A stretch of 64,000 nt of DNA from Dermatophagoides farinae. Taxonomy: Eukaryota; Arthropoda; Arachnida; Sarcoptiformes; Pyroglyphidae. Both the position numbers and the translations under genes were made by a program. Positions within the stretch are counted from its first letter, which is position 1. Every line of letters starts with the position of its first letter. Below, piece after piece: positions 10,601 through 23,906 of this stretch. The DNA lies in assembly GCF_024713945.1 (NCBI RefSeq), contig NC_134680.1, positions 4,612,001 through 4,676,000 on the forward strand, in the 5' to 3' direction. The notes under the pieces were generated by a model that saw nothing but the letters and a program-made list of their open reading frames with translations, ran no database searches and was not told the origin of the DNA.

Positions 10601-12325
10601 TGATCGTAGCTGATTCAACTGTGATTGTTTTGCCTGTAAAATCGATGCAAATGATGTAAGCTGTTGTTCGGCATTAACACCATTACTTGTTGCATTGGCT
10701 ATCAATGATTTTAATTGTGCTGCCAATTGTACTTTTTCCTGTTCAACTAATAATTGCTTTTCAGTCAATGATTTCATCTGCCCTTTAATTTGTGTTTGTT
10801 TGGCCAATGCTTGATCACGTTTTACACGCATTCCATCGATTTCGGATTTAATACGTACCACACGATCACGTGATGTTTGCGCTAATTTTTTCGATTCCGA
10901 TAATTGTTTATCAATCTGTTCATGTTCCAATATAAGCACTTTACGACGTGATTTCAATTTCTGTACTTCTTCCATTAATCGACTTCGTTGAGTTAATAAT
11001 TCTGATCGTCGTGCCTGTTCCAATTCTCGTTGTCTTTGTCGTTCCATTTCTTTACGAGCCAATTCTCGTACCTCTTGTTGTCGACGTTTCTGTTCTTCAC
11101 GTTCTAATTCTTGTTCACGTAATTTTTGCCGCTGTAATTCCAATTCTTCTTGCCGTCGACGTTCAGCTTCTAAACGTTCTTTTTCTTTACGTGCATTCTC
11201 TTCCCGTTCTTTACGTTCACGTTCTTCACGTGCACGACGTTCTTGTTCCTGTAATGCAGCACGGCGGCGATCCAATTCAGCTTGTCCTTTTTCATAATTT
11301 TCACGACGTTTATCTTCAAAACTACTTTTACTTGCCGTACTTAGATCATTATGTTCGGAAGAAGGATCATCCAATGACGATGCATGTGATAATGTACCAC
11401 TACCACTACGACGATATGATGGAGGAATTAGATCGGCGGGTAATTTTGCCGGTAATGATTCTTGACGTTTGGCTTTATCAACCAGATGCATAGCCAACAC
11501 AAATTCTTCACATGTTAATCGTCCATCGGTATCAACATCGGAAAGATTCCATATCTGTGCCAAAGTTGTTTGCGGTAATTTCGATTCTAATAGAATATTA
11601 CGTGCTTGAATACCGGTAAGAAAACCGGTACGTTGACGATCATGAGAATTGAACATTTGAGTATATTTCAATTTAATTGGCTGCGGTATAGCCCATTCGG
11701 CCACATTTGCCGTCGGTGATGGAGCAGATTTTGTCATTGCAGGTTTCATCTGTTGTACACTATTCGATGGACTCATACCAACTGTTGTTGTTGGTTTCAT
11801 AACCATTGTGGACGAGTGTTGTTGGGAGTTAACCATAACATTATTTATTAGTTCAGATGATGACGATGATGAATTGAATGCTGCAAATGGTGGTGGTGGT
11901 TCAACCAAAACCTATCATTTTTTTTGTTTGTTTGAAAACAATGCAAAAGAATAATTGATTGATTGATTATTAATGAAATGCGATGATGTAAACACATGCA
12001 CACAACACACTGGACAAACCTTTAATGATTGTGGTAGAACCGTTGGCAATTCAACGCCCTTTAATTTCAATGCAATCAAATGTAATGCAATACAAAATTC
12101 ATTTATATCCATACGGCCATCGGCATCAACATCGGATAGATTCCAGATATGTGCCAATATTTGTGGCGATAATTTTGATTGTAACATAAGTTCACGTGCC
12201 TGTTGTCCGCTGACAAAATCACCGGCCGGACATATTTTCTTAAATTGTTGTTCATATTTAGCTTTTTGATCCGGTGATATAACAAATAATGATGATTCAG
12301 ATGTTGGAGATTTTAATGTGGTCAT
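4612..12325 (-). CDS. ITSN1: Intersectin (EH-EH-coiled coil-5xSH3-DH-PH-C2), long form
   Basis: Coding exons: 12325-12020, 11911-9536, 9458-9330, 9262-8887, 8831-8607, 6817-6414, 6345-6239, 6167-5209, 5144-4612. All phases join, giving 1804 residues. Domains in order: EH1 (about 12-100, [14 protein letters not shown]), EH2 (175-270, [14 protein letters not shown]), a charged coiled coil (300-610), five SH3 domains (about 655-715, 745-805, 830-890, 955-1015, 1065-1125, each with ALYxF-like and WFP/LFPSN motifs), DH with [21 protein letters not shown], and a divergent C2 ([16 protein letters not shown]). In animals intersectin scaffolds dynamin, Eps15 and synaptojanin at clathrin-coated pits, and its DH domain activates Cdc42. 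The fly orthologue Dap160 lacks DH-PH-C2 as far as I know, so the long form is notable here. A terminal exon at 7406-7785 offers a short form. Assignment is very secure. Confidence 0.93.
7128..7133 (-). promoter_or_regulatory. Candidate poly(A) signal for short intersectin
   Basis: AATAAA on the minus strand, 270 nt past the short-form stop and before the first long-form exon. Its position suits intronic polyadenylation. Confidence 0.35.
7406..7785 (-). CDS. ITSN1: Alternative terminal exon of intersectin (short form)
   Basis: The donor after SH3-E (8607) leaves one base, T. It can join either the long-form exon at 6817 (T|AT = Tyr) or this exon at 7785 (T|TT = Phe); both are in frame and both follow good acceptors. 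This exon encodes 126 residues and ends in a stop at 7408-7406, so the short protein has 1263 residues. It starts FFDPFNS (a DPF motif) and ends [10 protein letters not shown], containing FDDAF, which fits the FxDxF motif bound by the AP2 alpha appendage. The middle is Ser/Thr/Asn-rich and disordered. An AATAAA 270 nt downstream supports a separate 3' end. Splicing is inferred, not observed. Confidence 0.75.
7786..8606 (-). other. Long intersectin intron before the alternative terminal exon
   Basis: This 821-nt intron is far longer than the other introns of the gene (49-108 nt). It contains an (AG)n run near 8190 and A-rich sequence, with no coding signal. Extra length around an alternative last exon is where regulatory elements would be expected. 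Confidence 0.5.
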
Positions 12326-13308
12326 TGATTACTGGAGTGTGGTGTGGACTGATTTTTCGAGCTAATACAAAAAAAATTTGCTCACTTGTTTTTTGACTGA
12401 AAAAACAAATCCGATCTTTTTTTGTCAAGGAGAATTATACATTTGTTGTTTTTTTACAATGATGTTGTAGGTTTTGTTTTTTCTATGTATGTTCATATGA
12501 TGACACATTCGATGACAAGACAGATTAGTTTGTGATTTAATTTTTTTTTATATATTTTTCAATGACCAAAATTTTGTCATTCTTCCTACATTACCATTTA
12601 TCATCACTATTTTATTATGATGATCATAAAAATCTAGCGATTTTAAAATTAAAAAAAAAGACAAAAATTTACAGATAGAATGAACAGAAATGAAAAAAAA
12701 TTTGCAAATTTTATTTCACTTACCACAAATGAATTTTAGACTAGAATTTTGTAAATTCAATTCATCCAATTCTCAATATTTTAGCCGATTTTTTTATTTA
12801 TTTTGGAATTTTTTATCGTTTTTGTTGTCAAAATTTTCGGTCTTTATTAATCAATTTTTTATTCAATCTTGTTTACAGACTATCAAATATGTATGGAAAG
12901 AAGAAAAGGACACGTAAAGAAGAAAACAAGCAAGCTCAATGACTTTTTCTGGAGAATGTGGAGAAAGAAAAAATATGGAACCAAAAAAAAAAAAAAAAAT
13001 AAAAAATAAAATCGGCTATATATGACATCCGATAAAAAAAATGGTAAAACACTTGGCATTTTCTTGTTTTTTTTCTGGTCGATCTGGTTGGTTGGATAGA
13101 TTGCTCACAATTTTAGCAATATAACATTTAAAACCGTAATGCCATCTAGTATCGTCTCGACAAAACAGTAATGTTCTATTTTTGAATTTTCGAATTTATT
13201 AATAAGGTTTTTTCATTAGGTAATAATCAGTAAAAAAATATATCGTGTAAATTCGAAATTTTATTTTTATTTTCAATTTTTGTTTGTATTTGTTAATCAA
13301 CATGAATC
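12326..13308. other. Divergent intergenic region, intersectin (-) and unknown gene (+)
   Basis: 983 nt between two start codons pointing apart, so both promoters should lie here. The tract is AT-rich with an A15 run near 12980. I find no clear TATA box or coding exon. Confidence 0.45.
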
Positions 13309-13316
13309 ATGGATAA
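13302..13316 (+). promoter_or_regulatory. Minimal upstream ORF overlapping the next start codon
   Basis: ATG AAT CAT GGA TAA begins 7 nt before the main ATG (13309) in another frame and ends inside it. Both ATGs have A at -3, but only the main one has G at +4. The four-codon uORF could lower or regulate initiation if it is in the mRNA. Confidence 0.4.
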
Positions 13317-14550
13317 TTCCGATCAAATTGATGATCTTGAATATGCGATTAAAGTGATTATTGAAGAAGATGAACAACAATTATTCCGGGATACAGGTTA
13401 GTGTGTGTGTGTGTGTGTGATTTCATCATCAAAATTATTAAAAAAAAATTTTTTTTTCTCTATAGCGTTACGAATTCATAAAGATATTGAAAATTTATTA
13501 TCAAACAATGATGATGATGATGATGAGAAATCGAATAATAATGATAATGATGATCATTATTCAAATCATTGTAATCAAAAAATCGAAATGATCCGATGGT
13601 TAAATGAATCATCGATAATGAAAACAACAAAACAACCATTATCGTCATCATCATCATCCCGGTTAAGTATTTGGAATAAAGATCCAATGGTTATAGCGCA
13701 TATGATGAAGTATAAAAACAACAACAACAACAGCGAAATCAATGAACCGGTTCAACAGCAACAACAAATTCCGGTGATAAATTCAATGATTATCAATGAT
13801 ATTCATGATGATGATCATCAATCGAATGATGAACAAAAAGAATCAAATGATTTTAATCAATTTAATTTAATAATGGATCGTATGATATTGTCACGTTTAG
13901 AGAATGATCAACGTGTTGATTTTTATTCCAATAATTATAATCAGAATCAAAATTTTGATCAAAATCATATCGATTATTTATTCAATGAATATTTTCATTT
14001 TTGTTTGATCGAATTACAACTATTTGAAAAAGAAATTGATTATTCAATATTGAAACAATCAAATAAAATGAAATCGATTGGTAATGGACATCAACAACAA
14101 GTTCAAAGTCTAAATCATCAATCATCAAAATGGCCCATATCATTAGATGGCAATCACCAACAACAAATAAATCCCAATCAATTACATTTATTCATATGGA
14201 ATCTATTCAATTTACATGAAAAATTATCATCATTTTATAGCTGTCAGAATAATAATGATTCAAGTCCATCACTATTGCCGTCATCATCATCATTGTCATC
14301 GATAATCAATAATGAAATAGATAATTTATCAACAATAATAATAAGAACGATTACCGTTTGGTATGAAATTGTTGAAAAGATTAAGGATAATTTTGTCAAA
14401 CAAAATTCAACAACCAATTGTTTCGATGATGATCCTATAATGAATGCCGAACAAATTAATCAATTAAAACGACAACAAATTGTACAATTGAAATTATTAT
14501 GGCAATTAACACGTCAAATACGTCTTTTACATTGGACTTATGATTTTTAA
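13309..14550 (+). CDS. Unrecognised helical, Asp/Asn/Gln-rich protein
   Basis: Two exons, 13309-13396 and 13466-14550, join as ACA-G|CG (phase 1) over a 69-nt intron and give 390 residues. The start ATG has a strong context. The N-terminus (DDLEYAIKVIIEEDEQQLF then ALRIHKDIENLL) reads as helical. The middle is low-complexity (poly-Asp, Asn, Gln). The C-terminal part has long amphipathic stretches (DYLFNEYFHFCLIELQLFEK; QLKLLWQLTRQIRLLHWTYDF) that look like a helical bundle. There is no signal peptide, transmembrane segment or catalytic motif. I cannot name a family. An AATAAA follows 32 nt after the stop. Confidence 0.65.
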
Positions 14551-16473
14551 ACTTTTTTTTTCTTTTTTTTTTATTTAATTCAATAAAATAAAAGTGTTAT
14601 ACATTTTTTTAAAAAAAGACAAATATACATGAAACATGAAATTTGCAAATCAAATTGAATTGTTGAACTGCAAATGGAATGTTTTTTTTTGTGTAACAAA
14701 CATATTCATGCAGTTATACATTATTCATGTGTATGGAATGGTGAGAAGGTAACTCATATAACTTTTTTTTATTATTTTCTTTTTTTAATATTAGATGGTA
14801 CCTGATTTGTATGCACTGATGAGTGATCGGCAAATATCATCATCATACATATATATCTCTACAAACAAATTCAATTTTGTTTAAAAAATAACGGACCAAA
14901 AATATTTTTACATGATTATGAAATGTCTGCTATTGTGGCCTTTAAAGAGATATATTTTCAGACTGTACCATACATGGATACTATTTTCATTTTGCTAAAA
15001 TGTTGCAAACAAACATTGAAAAAAAAGATTAGAATATGCATTAGAATATAAAAATTCCATTAGTTTTAAGAATCATACATTTATCTATAATTCAAATCCA
15101 TTGTCCTTTGTTCCAACAAATGAAGTGAAAAAAAATTATTTTCACTCACAATTTTTTTTGACCATTTATAGTTGATAATACGGTTTTATCATCATCAAAT
15201 CTACTATACGATAATAAAACAACATACATCTTTGTTAAGGGCCGATCAAAGATCTGTTGAAATTAAAAAAAGAAAAATTTACATATATTAAAAACAATTC
15301 AAATATATCATAATGATTGATGATGATATGGTTATTTCGAATTTTTGTTACCTGGATGCGATGGAAGTTTTTTTTTTGTTTCTTTGCTCATTAGTAATAG
15401 TTGTTCAACACGGTCGAAACATCCATGTGGAAATACACAAAAATTCGATTCTATTTCAACTTATGTAGATGATGATGATGATGATTTAAATTGATATAAA
15501 TATTACACACAGGTAAATATAGTATTGTAAAAAAAAAAATTTAATTATTATATGATTTTATTGGATTTCTTCTAATTGTTTTTTTTTTCTTTTTTTTTAT
15601 TGATTACGAGATCACAAAAAATACACGCAATATTTATCAGTGAAATAAAAACGATGTTATAAAAACATTACTTAAAGTTCCATCGGGTCCATCGACAACA
15701 ACAACAACAACAACAACAAAAAATAATAAACGGTATCTTAGTCAAGGTTGTAAATAAAATAAAATGGTTTTTTTTTCTTGGTTGGATTACATATCATCCA
15801 CAGCCATACCATTGATGATTGACAATGATTGACAAACCATACAAAAAAAAAATTTAAATTCAAATCGTTAATGAATTAGCATGAAAATTGATTAACCGTA
15901 ATAATAAACTCACATAATCATCATCATCATCATCATCGTAATTTTTTGTTAAAAACATTTCAAATTTTTTTTTCTGCGAATAAAACTTTTTTTTTATTTT
16001 TGCTGACAATTTAAAATGTTGATGATGGCGGTGACCATAATCATCATCATCATATGATTATGATGATTATGATTGGTTTGATGAATATCTAGAAAAATCG
16101 TAATTATGGGTTTATTTTTAATTTTATTTATATATTTTTTTTTTTATTTTTTTGGTAGAAATAAAAGCCACAATCTCAAAATGATTGTCATTCGATTTTT
16201 CGGTTTGTTGCTGTTCATATGGTAGTTTGATCTACCCATTTCATTATGATTTTAGCTCCGTATAAAACAATAAGATATTATCATCATCGTCATCATCGAA
16301 ATCAGAATAATAATAATAATAGAATTTTCAATTATTTTGTTTACAATCTCACCATCATCATCATCATTATCATCATTCATATTAATATTCGATAATTAAT
16401 TGAATTAATCAAAGTACAACAGAATATAATTCCATCTATATACTGTTCATCATCATTATTATAATCATCAAAG
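14551..16473. other. Intergenic, 3' of unknown gene and 5' of ABCB gene
   Basis: 1.9 kb of AT-rich sequence with T runs, a (CAA)n run at about 15695-15719 and (GAT/ATC)n runs near 15470, 15920 and 16040. No exon with conserved protein features is visible. The ABCB promoter or 5' UTR should be near the right end. Confidence 0.45.
14582..14587 (+). promoter_or_regulatory. Poly(A) signal AATAAA
   Basis: Lies 32 nt after the stop of the 13309-14550 gene, on the same strand and at a usual distance. Confidence 0.55.
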
Positions 16474-19400
16474 ATGAAGGATTCTAATAAATCATCAGCA
16501 TCTTTAGGACAAATCGTAAGCTTGGATAATAAATAAAAAAAAAAGAATTCCCAAAATTCTTGAATTGAAAAAAATAAATAAACAATTTTTTTTTCTTTTT
16601 TTTAACCAAAAAAAAAACAGTTAAAATATGTTAAATATATGGATTATTTACTCATATTAATCGGTTCATTTGGATCATTTCTATGTTCATTAACATGGCC
16701 TGGTTTAACAATTACATTCGGTAAAACGGTCGATATTTTTGTCAATTATGAATATTGGTATCATAATGATCGTGTGATGAATAAAAATGAAACATATATT
16801 GAACAACGACAACAAGAATATATGAATGAAGTATGGAAATATTCTGGTTTGACCGGTGCCGTATGTATAATGTATATTGTTGGTAATTTTATATCGATAT
16901 ATTCATTTCAAATACTTTCATTGCGTTTAACACGTAATGTGAAACGATTATATTTTCAATCAATTCTGAAACAAGAAATTGCATGGTTTGATTGTCAAAA
17001 ATCCGGTGAATTTGCATCAACAATATCCAAGTGAGTTTTTTTGTTTTTTTTTTTTTTTTTGGAATCATTTATTTTCTATTCTATTTATTTTTGTTGAAAA
17101 TAGTGATTTTAAAAAATTTGAACAAGCATTCAATGAAAATCTAGCACTTTTAATCTATCAATCATTCGCCAGTGTATGTCATTTAATATTGGGAATTTAT
17201 TATGGATGGAAATTATCATTGGTCATCATGTCTGTAGCTCCAATCATGATCATTTCATCGATCACAATGACAAAGGTATTTTGATTTTGATTTTTTTTAC
17301 ATTCTATTTATTCATTTATATTTGATTTTGGTTGAAAAGTTTCAAACATATTTTGCACAAAAAGAGTTACAAGCACATTCTGCAGCCAGTTCAGTAGCTG
17401 AAGAAGCAATTTCAGCCATACGAACAGTGTTTGCATTCGGTGGACAGGAGAAAGAACGACAACGTTATGAATCAATGCTAAAACCGGGTATGATATTGGC
17501 TTGTAAAAGAAATTTTGTTACCGGTTTAGGTATGGCATTACATTGGACAATAATCTATATTGCACTTGGTTTGGGTATATGGTATGGTGTACGTTTAATC
17601 ATTAGTGTTGATGATATTTATACGATCGGTGATGTTGTCATTGTATTCTGGGGCGTGACTGGATGTGCCTTTTCTATTGGTTATGCTGCACCATTTTATG
17701 AATCATTTCAAATTGGTAAAACATCAGCAAAAAATATATTCGATGTTATTGAACGACGATCAGAAATTGATACATCAAAAAATTTTGTTGGAAAAAAATT
17801 GCCAAAAGATTATAAAACCGATATTGAATTTCGTAACGTACATTTTAGCTATCCATTACGTCCGAGTGTGAAAATTCTTAATGGTTTAAATTTAAAAATT
17901 AATTCCGGTGAAATTGTTGCATTTGTTGGAACCTCTGGTTGTGGAAAGTCGACAACCATACAGCTTATACAACGTTTCTATGATGTTAAAGATGGTGTGG
18001 TTATGTTGGATAATCATGATATTCGCCATTTAAATGTTGGTTGGTTACGTGCACAATTAGGTGTCGTTGGACAGGAACCAGTATTGTTTGATACATCAAT
18101 TGAAGAAAATATTCGTATGGGTATGCCAATCGATCAGATGGACAATGTAACCATTGAAGATATTGAACAAGCTGCAATAGCAGCTAATGCACACGAATTT
18201 ATCAGTAAATTACCGGACAAATATAAAACATATGTTGGTGATCGTGGTACCCAACTATCTGGTGGTCAAAAACAACGCATCGCTATTGCACGGGCATTAA
18301 TTTCTCGTCCGAAAATTCTTCTATTGGATGAAGCAACATCGGCATTGGATTTACAAAGTGAACATATTGTACAGGCTGCCCTTGATCGTGCAAGCCAGAA
18401 CCGCACGACGATCATTATAGCCCATCGATTATCAACAATTATCAATGCTAATCGTATATTCTACATTGATAAAGGACAAGTTGTCGAACAAGGTACACAT
18501 CAATCATTGATGGAATTGGAAGGAAAATATTATTCACTTGTACAAGCACAACAGATACAACAACAAACAATGAATGAAACGAAAAAACTTAAAACAATTG
18601 AACAATTACAAAATTCTGATATAGTAATAACGAAACGTCGATTAAGTAAACGATTTTCCAGTGAAATATCTCTTGGTAAAGGTCAATCGGTTACACCAAT
18701 CGATGATGATGATGATCCAATTGTTAATCAAGAAGATTTTAAAAAATTGAAAAAATTCTCACATATGCGTCTATTACGATTGATATGGTTGGATAAAACA
18801 TTTTTCACTATTGCATTCATAACGGCATTGATTTATGGTACATCAACACCGGTTTATGCATTAATATTCGGCGAATTTGTAGCGATTTTTGCCGAAAGTA
18901 AAGATGATGATTTTCTAATGACACAAACACTTTATTATACATATGCATTCATTGGCCTGGCTATCGGTATATTTATCTGTTGTACTACACAGATTACATT
19001 ATTCGGTATTGTTGGCGAAAAACTTACCAATCGTCTTCGTAAGATGGCATATTCAGCCATTTTAGATCAAGAGGTTGCCTATTTTGATGAACAAAATAAT
19101 AGTGCCGGTGCATTATGCGCCCGATTAGGTAATGATGCTGCCAATGTTCAAGGGGTATGTTACGGTTTGTTTTAATTGACAAAATTATTTGCTAACTGAT
19201 TGAAAATATTTATTCAGGCCACCGGTTTACGTATATCAATGATGTGTCAGGCAATATCAACAGTCATATTTTCCATTGCAATGGGTTTCTATTTTAATTG
19301 GCGTCTATCATTAGTATCATTAGCATTAATGCCAATTGTTGCATTTGCATCGGTGGTTAGTTCATCAATTTATTCACAACAGGCAACAAAAGATGGTGTT

Positions 19401-20921
19401 ACGGCAGAAAAATCCAGTAAAACAGCAATTGAAGTAATGAATTCAATACGTACGGTTGTATCACTGCATAAAGAAGATTATTTCTACGATATTTTCGATC
19501 ATACATTGACCGAAAGTTATATGTAATATGAATGATTATTTCATTTTCATATGATTAATCGATTCGTTTGTTTGTTACAGAAATGCTCGAATGAAATGTC
19601 TTTACAAATCAGTTGTTATTGCATTTGCAATGGGTGCACCATTTTTTGCTTATACAGTTAATTTTGCTTACGGTGGCTATCTAATACGTGATGGTCTACT
19701 TGCATCTGGTGATTTTTTCAAGTAAGTAGCCTCTGTGCATGAGAATTTAATTTTCCTAATTTTTAAATTAATCATCAAATATCTCCATAAAAGAATTGCC
19801 GAATCCGTTATATTCGGTGCAATGGTTGTTGGACAATCGGCCGTATTATCATCAGATTTTGCTAAAGCAAAATTAGCCGCTATGAATATATTCAATTTGA
19901 TCGATTCAACACCATCATTAATGGACGTGAATAATAATAATAATAATAATAACGGCATTATCAATAATAATCGAAAGAATCATAATGAAATTTATACGAA
20001 CATCAATGGTGATAGTAGTGATAAAAATTTCCAGCTAATAAGAATGTCAACAAATGGATCAAAAAAACAGTTAATCAATCAAAAACTAATGGAACGATCC
20101 AAAGGAAATATTTTATTCCGTGGTGTACATTTTAGCTATCCATCTAGGCCAAATTCACAAATACTTAATGGTCTTTCATTCAAAGCTATGCAAGGACAAA
20201 CAGTCGCATTGGTTGGTTCCAGTGGTTGCGGAAAGTCAACATCCATACAATTATTGGAACGTTTTTATGATTGTAATACCGGTCGTGTGGTATGTATTTT
20301 CGGTTGTTTTTGTTTTTCTCGTCTTTCGTTCGTTGAATCAAATAATGAATTTTTCTCTTCCTCAACCGATAGTTGTTAGATGATAAAAATATCAATGAAA
20401 TCGATATCGATTGGTTACGATCACAGATATCATTAGTACAACAGGAACCAATCTTGTTTAGTTATTCCATTCGTGATAATATTGCCTATGGTGATAATAG
20501 CCGTTCGGTAACGGATGAAGAAATTTATCGTGTAGCCAAAATGGCCAATGTACATGATTTTATTAATCAATTACCACAAGGATATCAGACACCAGTAGGT
20601 TCAAAAGGTGGTACACAACTATCCGGTGGCCAAAAACAACGTATCGCTATTGCACGAGCATTGATTCGTGATCCACCAATATTATTATTGGATGAAGCAA
20701 CATCAGCATTGGATACAGAATCCGAACAAATCGTACAACAAGCATTGGATGAGGCATCAAAAGATCGTACTTGTTTAGTTATAGCACATCGTTTAAAAAC
20801 AATTGTCAATTCGGATAAAATTATTGTCATTGATCGTGGCCAAAATGTTGAAGAAGGTACACATGAAGAATTATTATCACGACAAGGACATTATTGGCGT
20901 CTATATAATCAAACACCATGA
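16474..20921 (+). CDS. ABCB full transporter (P-glycoprotein/MDR type)
   Basis: Eight exons: 16474-16515, 16621-17030, 17104-17275, 17340-19154, 19218-19522, 19581-19721, 19794-20289, 20373-20921. Phases are consistent, giving 1309 residues (human ABCB1 about 1280). The architecture is TMD1-NBD1-TMD2-NBD2. NBD1 has an A-loop Tyr (HFSYPLRP), Walker [10 protein letters not shown] (about 405), LSGGQKQR (513) and Walker [16 protein letters not shown]2 has [17 protein letters not shown] (1102), LSGGQKQR (1210) and [12 protein letters not shown]. Both ATP sites look catalytically complete. The family exports amphipathic compounds at the plasma membrane; substrates here cannot be read. Odd: the segment between TMD2 and NBD2 carries a poly-Asn, Ser/Lys-rich insertion of roughly 50-60 residues. 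The short first coding exon (14 residues) is the least certain piece. Confidence 0.92.
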
Positions 20922-21748
20922 GAATTTTTCAATATTGATTGATTGATTGATTGGAAAATTTTTTTTTTTTTTTTTGGTAAATTAATAATTGAAATATGTA
21001 TACAAGTAAGATTTTCTGAGATAAAATTTTCATTTTTTTTTAAATTTTAATTTTTTAAATAATAATTATAATTAATAATAATCATCATATATAATGTATG
21101 TATGTATGTATAAGAAGCGAGAGCGAATGTTTTTTGTGGATTATTATTGTTAATTTTATTTTTCATTTTCATTGTATTTTTTCTGTTGTTGTTGTTGTTG
21201 TTGTTGTTTTTGAGTTGTTGTTGTTGTTGTCGTTGTTATTGTTCATTTATGATGATGTGACAATAATGGCCAATAATGTTTCATGAGAAAGAAAGAGAGA
21301 GAGAAGGAAAAAAATTTGAAAATTTGTTTTGAACAAACAAACAAATCAACAAATCAACGAATCAATCATTATCGAATATCGAATTTTTTGTTTGTTTTTT
21401 TTTTGCATAAACAAGATAATTAATCAATGTCCATGTTGTTGTAGCCGATGATGATGATGATGATGATAACTTTGTGTTAAAATCTTTGAACATCAATGAA
21501 TGAATATACAGCATTATTACACATTTAGTTGTATATATCATATACATATATAATAATTAAAACAGACAGAAATCAAAACAGATAGAAATTTTGATAATCA
21601 TTAATTTTTGGAATTTTCTTTTTTTTTCAAAGTTATCAAGAAAAAAAATTTACGATTAATTATCATATTATGATAATAATATGGTGATGATGATGATGAT
21701 GATTATAGATAATAGATAACTCTATTTTTACTATCTATAAATAAGCTT

Positions 21749-21769
21749 GTGTGTGTGTGTGTGTGTGTG
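21749..21769. repeat. (GT)n microsatellite
   Basis: Uninterrupted GT dinucleotide run of about 10 units, followed shortly by a long T run at about 21780-21799. Confidence 0.9.
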
Positions 21770-23071
21770 CAGGGTAATATTTTTTTTTTTTTTTTTTTTG
21801 TTCATAAATATTTATAAGAATAAGAATATATGACGGCAACTATGATGATGATGATGATGAATAAAAAAAAATCAACAGGAAAAACAACATATTATTCCAA
21901 AATTCATGTTTCATACACACACACACACCCATCTACCCATAAATTCTGTATATAGAATGGATATCTTCTATATTTTTGGACAATGTTCGGATTCCATTCT
22001 ATATATATATGTAATATGTAAGAATTCAAGATCGAGCACCACATCAAAAAAAAAACTAAATGAAAAATATATGTGATGATATAGTTATGGACCCGGTATA
22101 GTCAAAAACTATTGTCCACCATTCACATTTGAAATTCTCGTTTTCGATTCATTTTCACTTTTTGTTTCTTTGTTTCTTCATCGAGAAGTGGATTCTGAAT
22201 GAACGGAAATTCTCCAAACAAAAATAAAAACAAAAACAAAAATAAAAAAAACAAACCAAAAAGGTAATCATCATGTATTGAAAACAGAAAATGAACAAAC
22301 AAAATACAGATCAACTTCCGTGCCGGAATTTCCGGCCAATTCGTTTTTTTTTGTTCTTTTAGGCTCTGTTATTGTTTTTTGGTGGTTTACATCTAATGAT
22401 AATGATGAGTAACAATAGAACAAAAGACAAAAAAACCGGAATTAAATTGGAATGGGCAATGGAATAATGAAAATAATTTCTTATATTCATATATCAATAT
22501 CAAAAAAAAAATGATCATGACAAACATTCGAATTTTTTTTTCATCCCAACATGTTCATAAAGAACGTACAGTAAATGGACATTATTCTTTTTTCTTTGGA
22601 AAGTTATAAAAAAATGATGATAATGGTGATGATATTTGAACAATTTTATTTCCGAATCAAATAAAAAAAACATTCATCAATAAGCGATTATCGAGAAAAA
22701 AAAATCCAATAAAATCGTCAAATGTCATTTTGTATCCATGTTTGACCAAGGGGGATGTGTGAATGAATGGGGTGAACCAAAAAAAAAAAAAAAGAAAAAA
22801 GAAAAAATCGAAATTCAAAATTGAAAATTCAATGCGAAAAAAAAGTAAATAAATTTTTCACATTAACCAGTCTGTTTTCATCATTGTTGATGTTTATTTT
22901 TTTCGGCAAAAAAAAAGAAAAAAGTTTGATTTCAAAGTTTGTCACACAAACCAGCCGCCGGTGAGGCTCGAGTCCAAAAAAAGTCCAATCATTTTGTTGA
23001 ATGAGATTAAAAGATTTCTCATTCATTCCCTGCATCTCTAATATCGAATGATGTGGAAAAACTTTTTTTTC

Positions 23072-23076
<5 letters not shown>

Positions 23077-23102
<26 letters not shown>
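23077..23102. repeat. (TC)n microsatellite
   Basis: Thirteen uninterrupted TC units (GA on the other strand). GA/TC runs can bind GAGA-type factors in arthropods; no use is shown here. Confidence 0.9.
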
Positions 23103-23890
23103 ACTTACTCTCCGGAAATCATTCATTTTTGGCATTCGAATATGTGATGATACTCGATATAAGTTGAAAAGAAATTGAAAAAAAAAGTTTTTTTTTCGAA
23201 AATCGATTTCTTTTTCTGCCACATATTCTCAACTCCAATCATTTTTTGATATTGATCAGAAATAGCAAAAAAAAAAGTTGATCAGAAAAAGTTTTTCATT
23301 GTGCTTGTATGTTGTGTATTTATGTTTTTTTCGAATGAAAATGAACGAATTTTGAAAACAAAAAATTTCAAAGAAAAAAATCGAATCAATTTTTACGAAT
23401 TCGAATTCTGTAATGATTGGTTGGTGGTGTTGTTTTAAATGAACATTGGTGCATTTGATCATTGAGAAGGGATGTGTTGGTGGTGTATGTATGTGCACGT
23501 GGCCATAATCAATCATTGAATCATTTTTAACACACAAACACACCCACACACCCACACACATACTTGTATACATTTGTGTTGGTGTATAATAATAATATTT
23601 TCATTTCCGGAATTTCCGTCAAATAAATTGAGCAACAACAACAACAAAAAAATAATGAAAATGAAATGTAACGATTGAATGAAATATAATGTTAAGAAAA
23701 TCAATGAGTGAGAAAAAAAGTGTTCGATGAAATGAATGAATGAATGATTCTGGAACGATAATGACAAGCAAATGTATTTTTTTTGAAAATGAATCTGGGA
23801 ATCAGACCAGAAAAAAGAGAAAGAATTTGTTTGGAAAAAAAAGTTGAGCATCAAGAATTGAATCAATAATGATGATGATGATGATGAAAA

Positions 23891-23906
23891 GATCGATATA
23901 TCGATC
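23891..23906. repeat. 16-bp perfect palindrome
   Basis: GATCGATATATCGATC equals its own reverse complement. It contains two ATCGAT cores flanking a TATA centre, in intergenic DNA. Confidence 0.7.

Noticed and set aside
10948-11493. 181-residue plus-strand frame opposite the intersectin coiled coil
   Set aside because: Mirror image of a charged coiled-coil coding region; composition (Val/Leu/His) follows from the reverse complement.
15900-16100. Regularly spaced ATC/GAT repeats that could suggest an ordered array
   Set aside because: Plain triplet microsatellites without unique spacers; not CRISPR-like, and the genome is eukaryotic.
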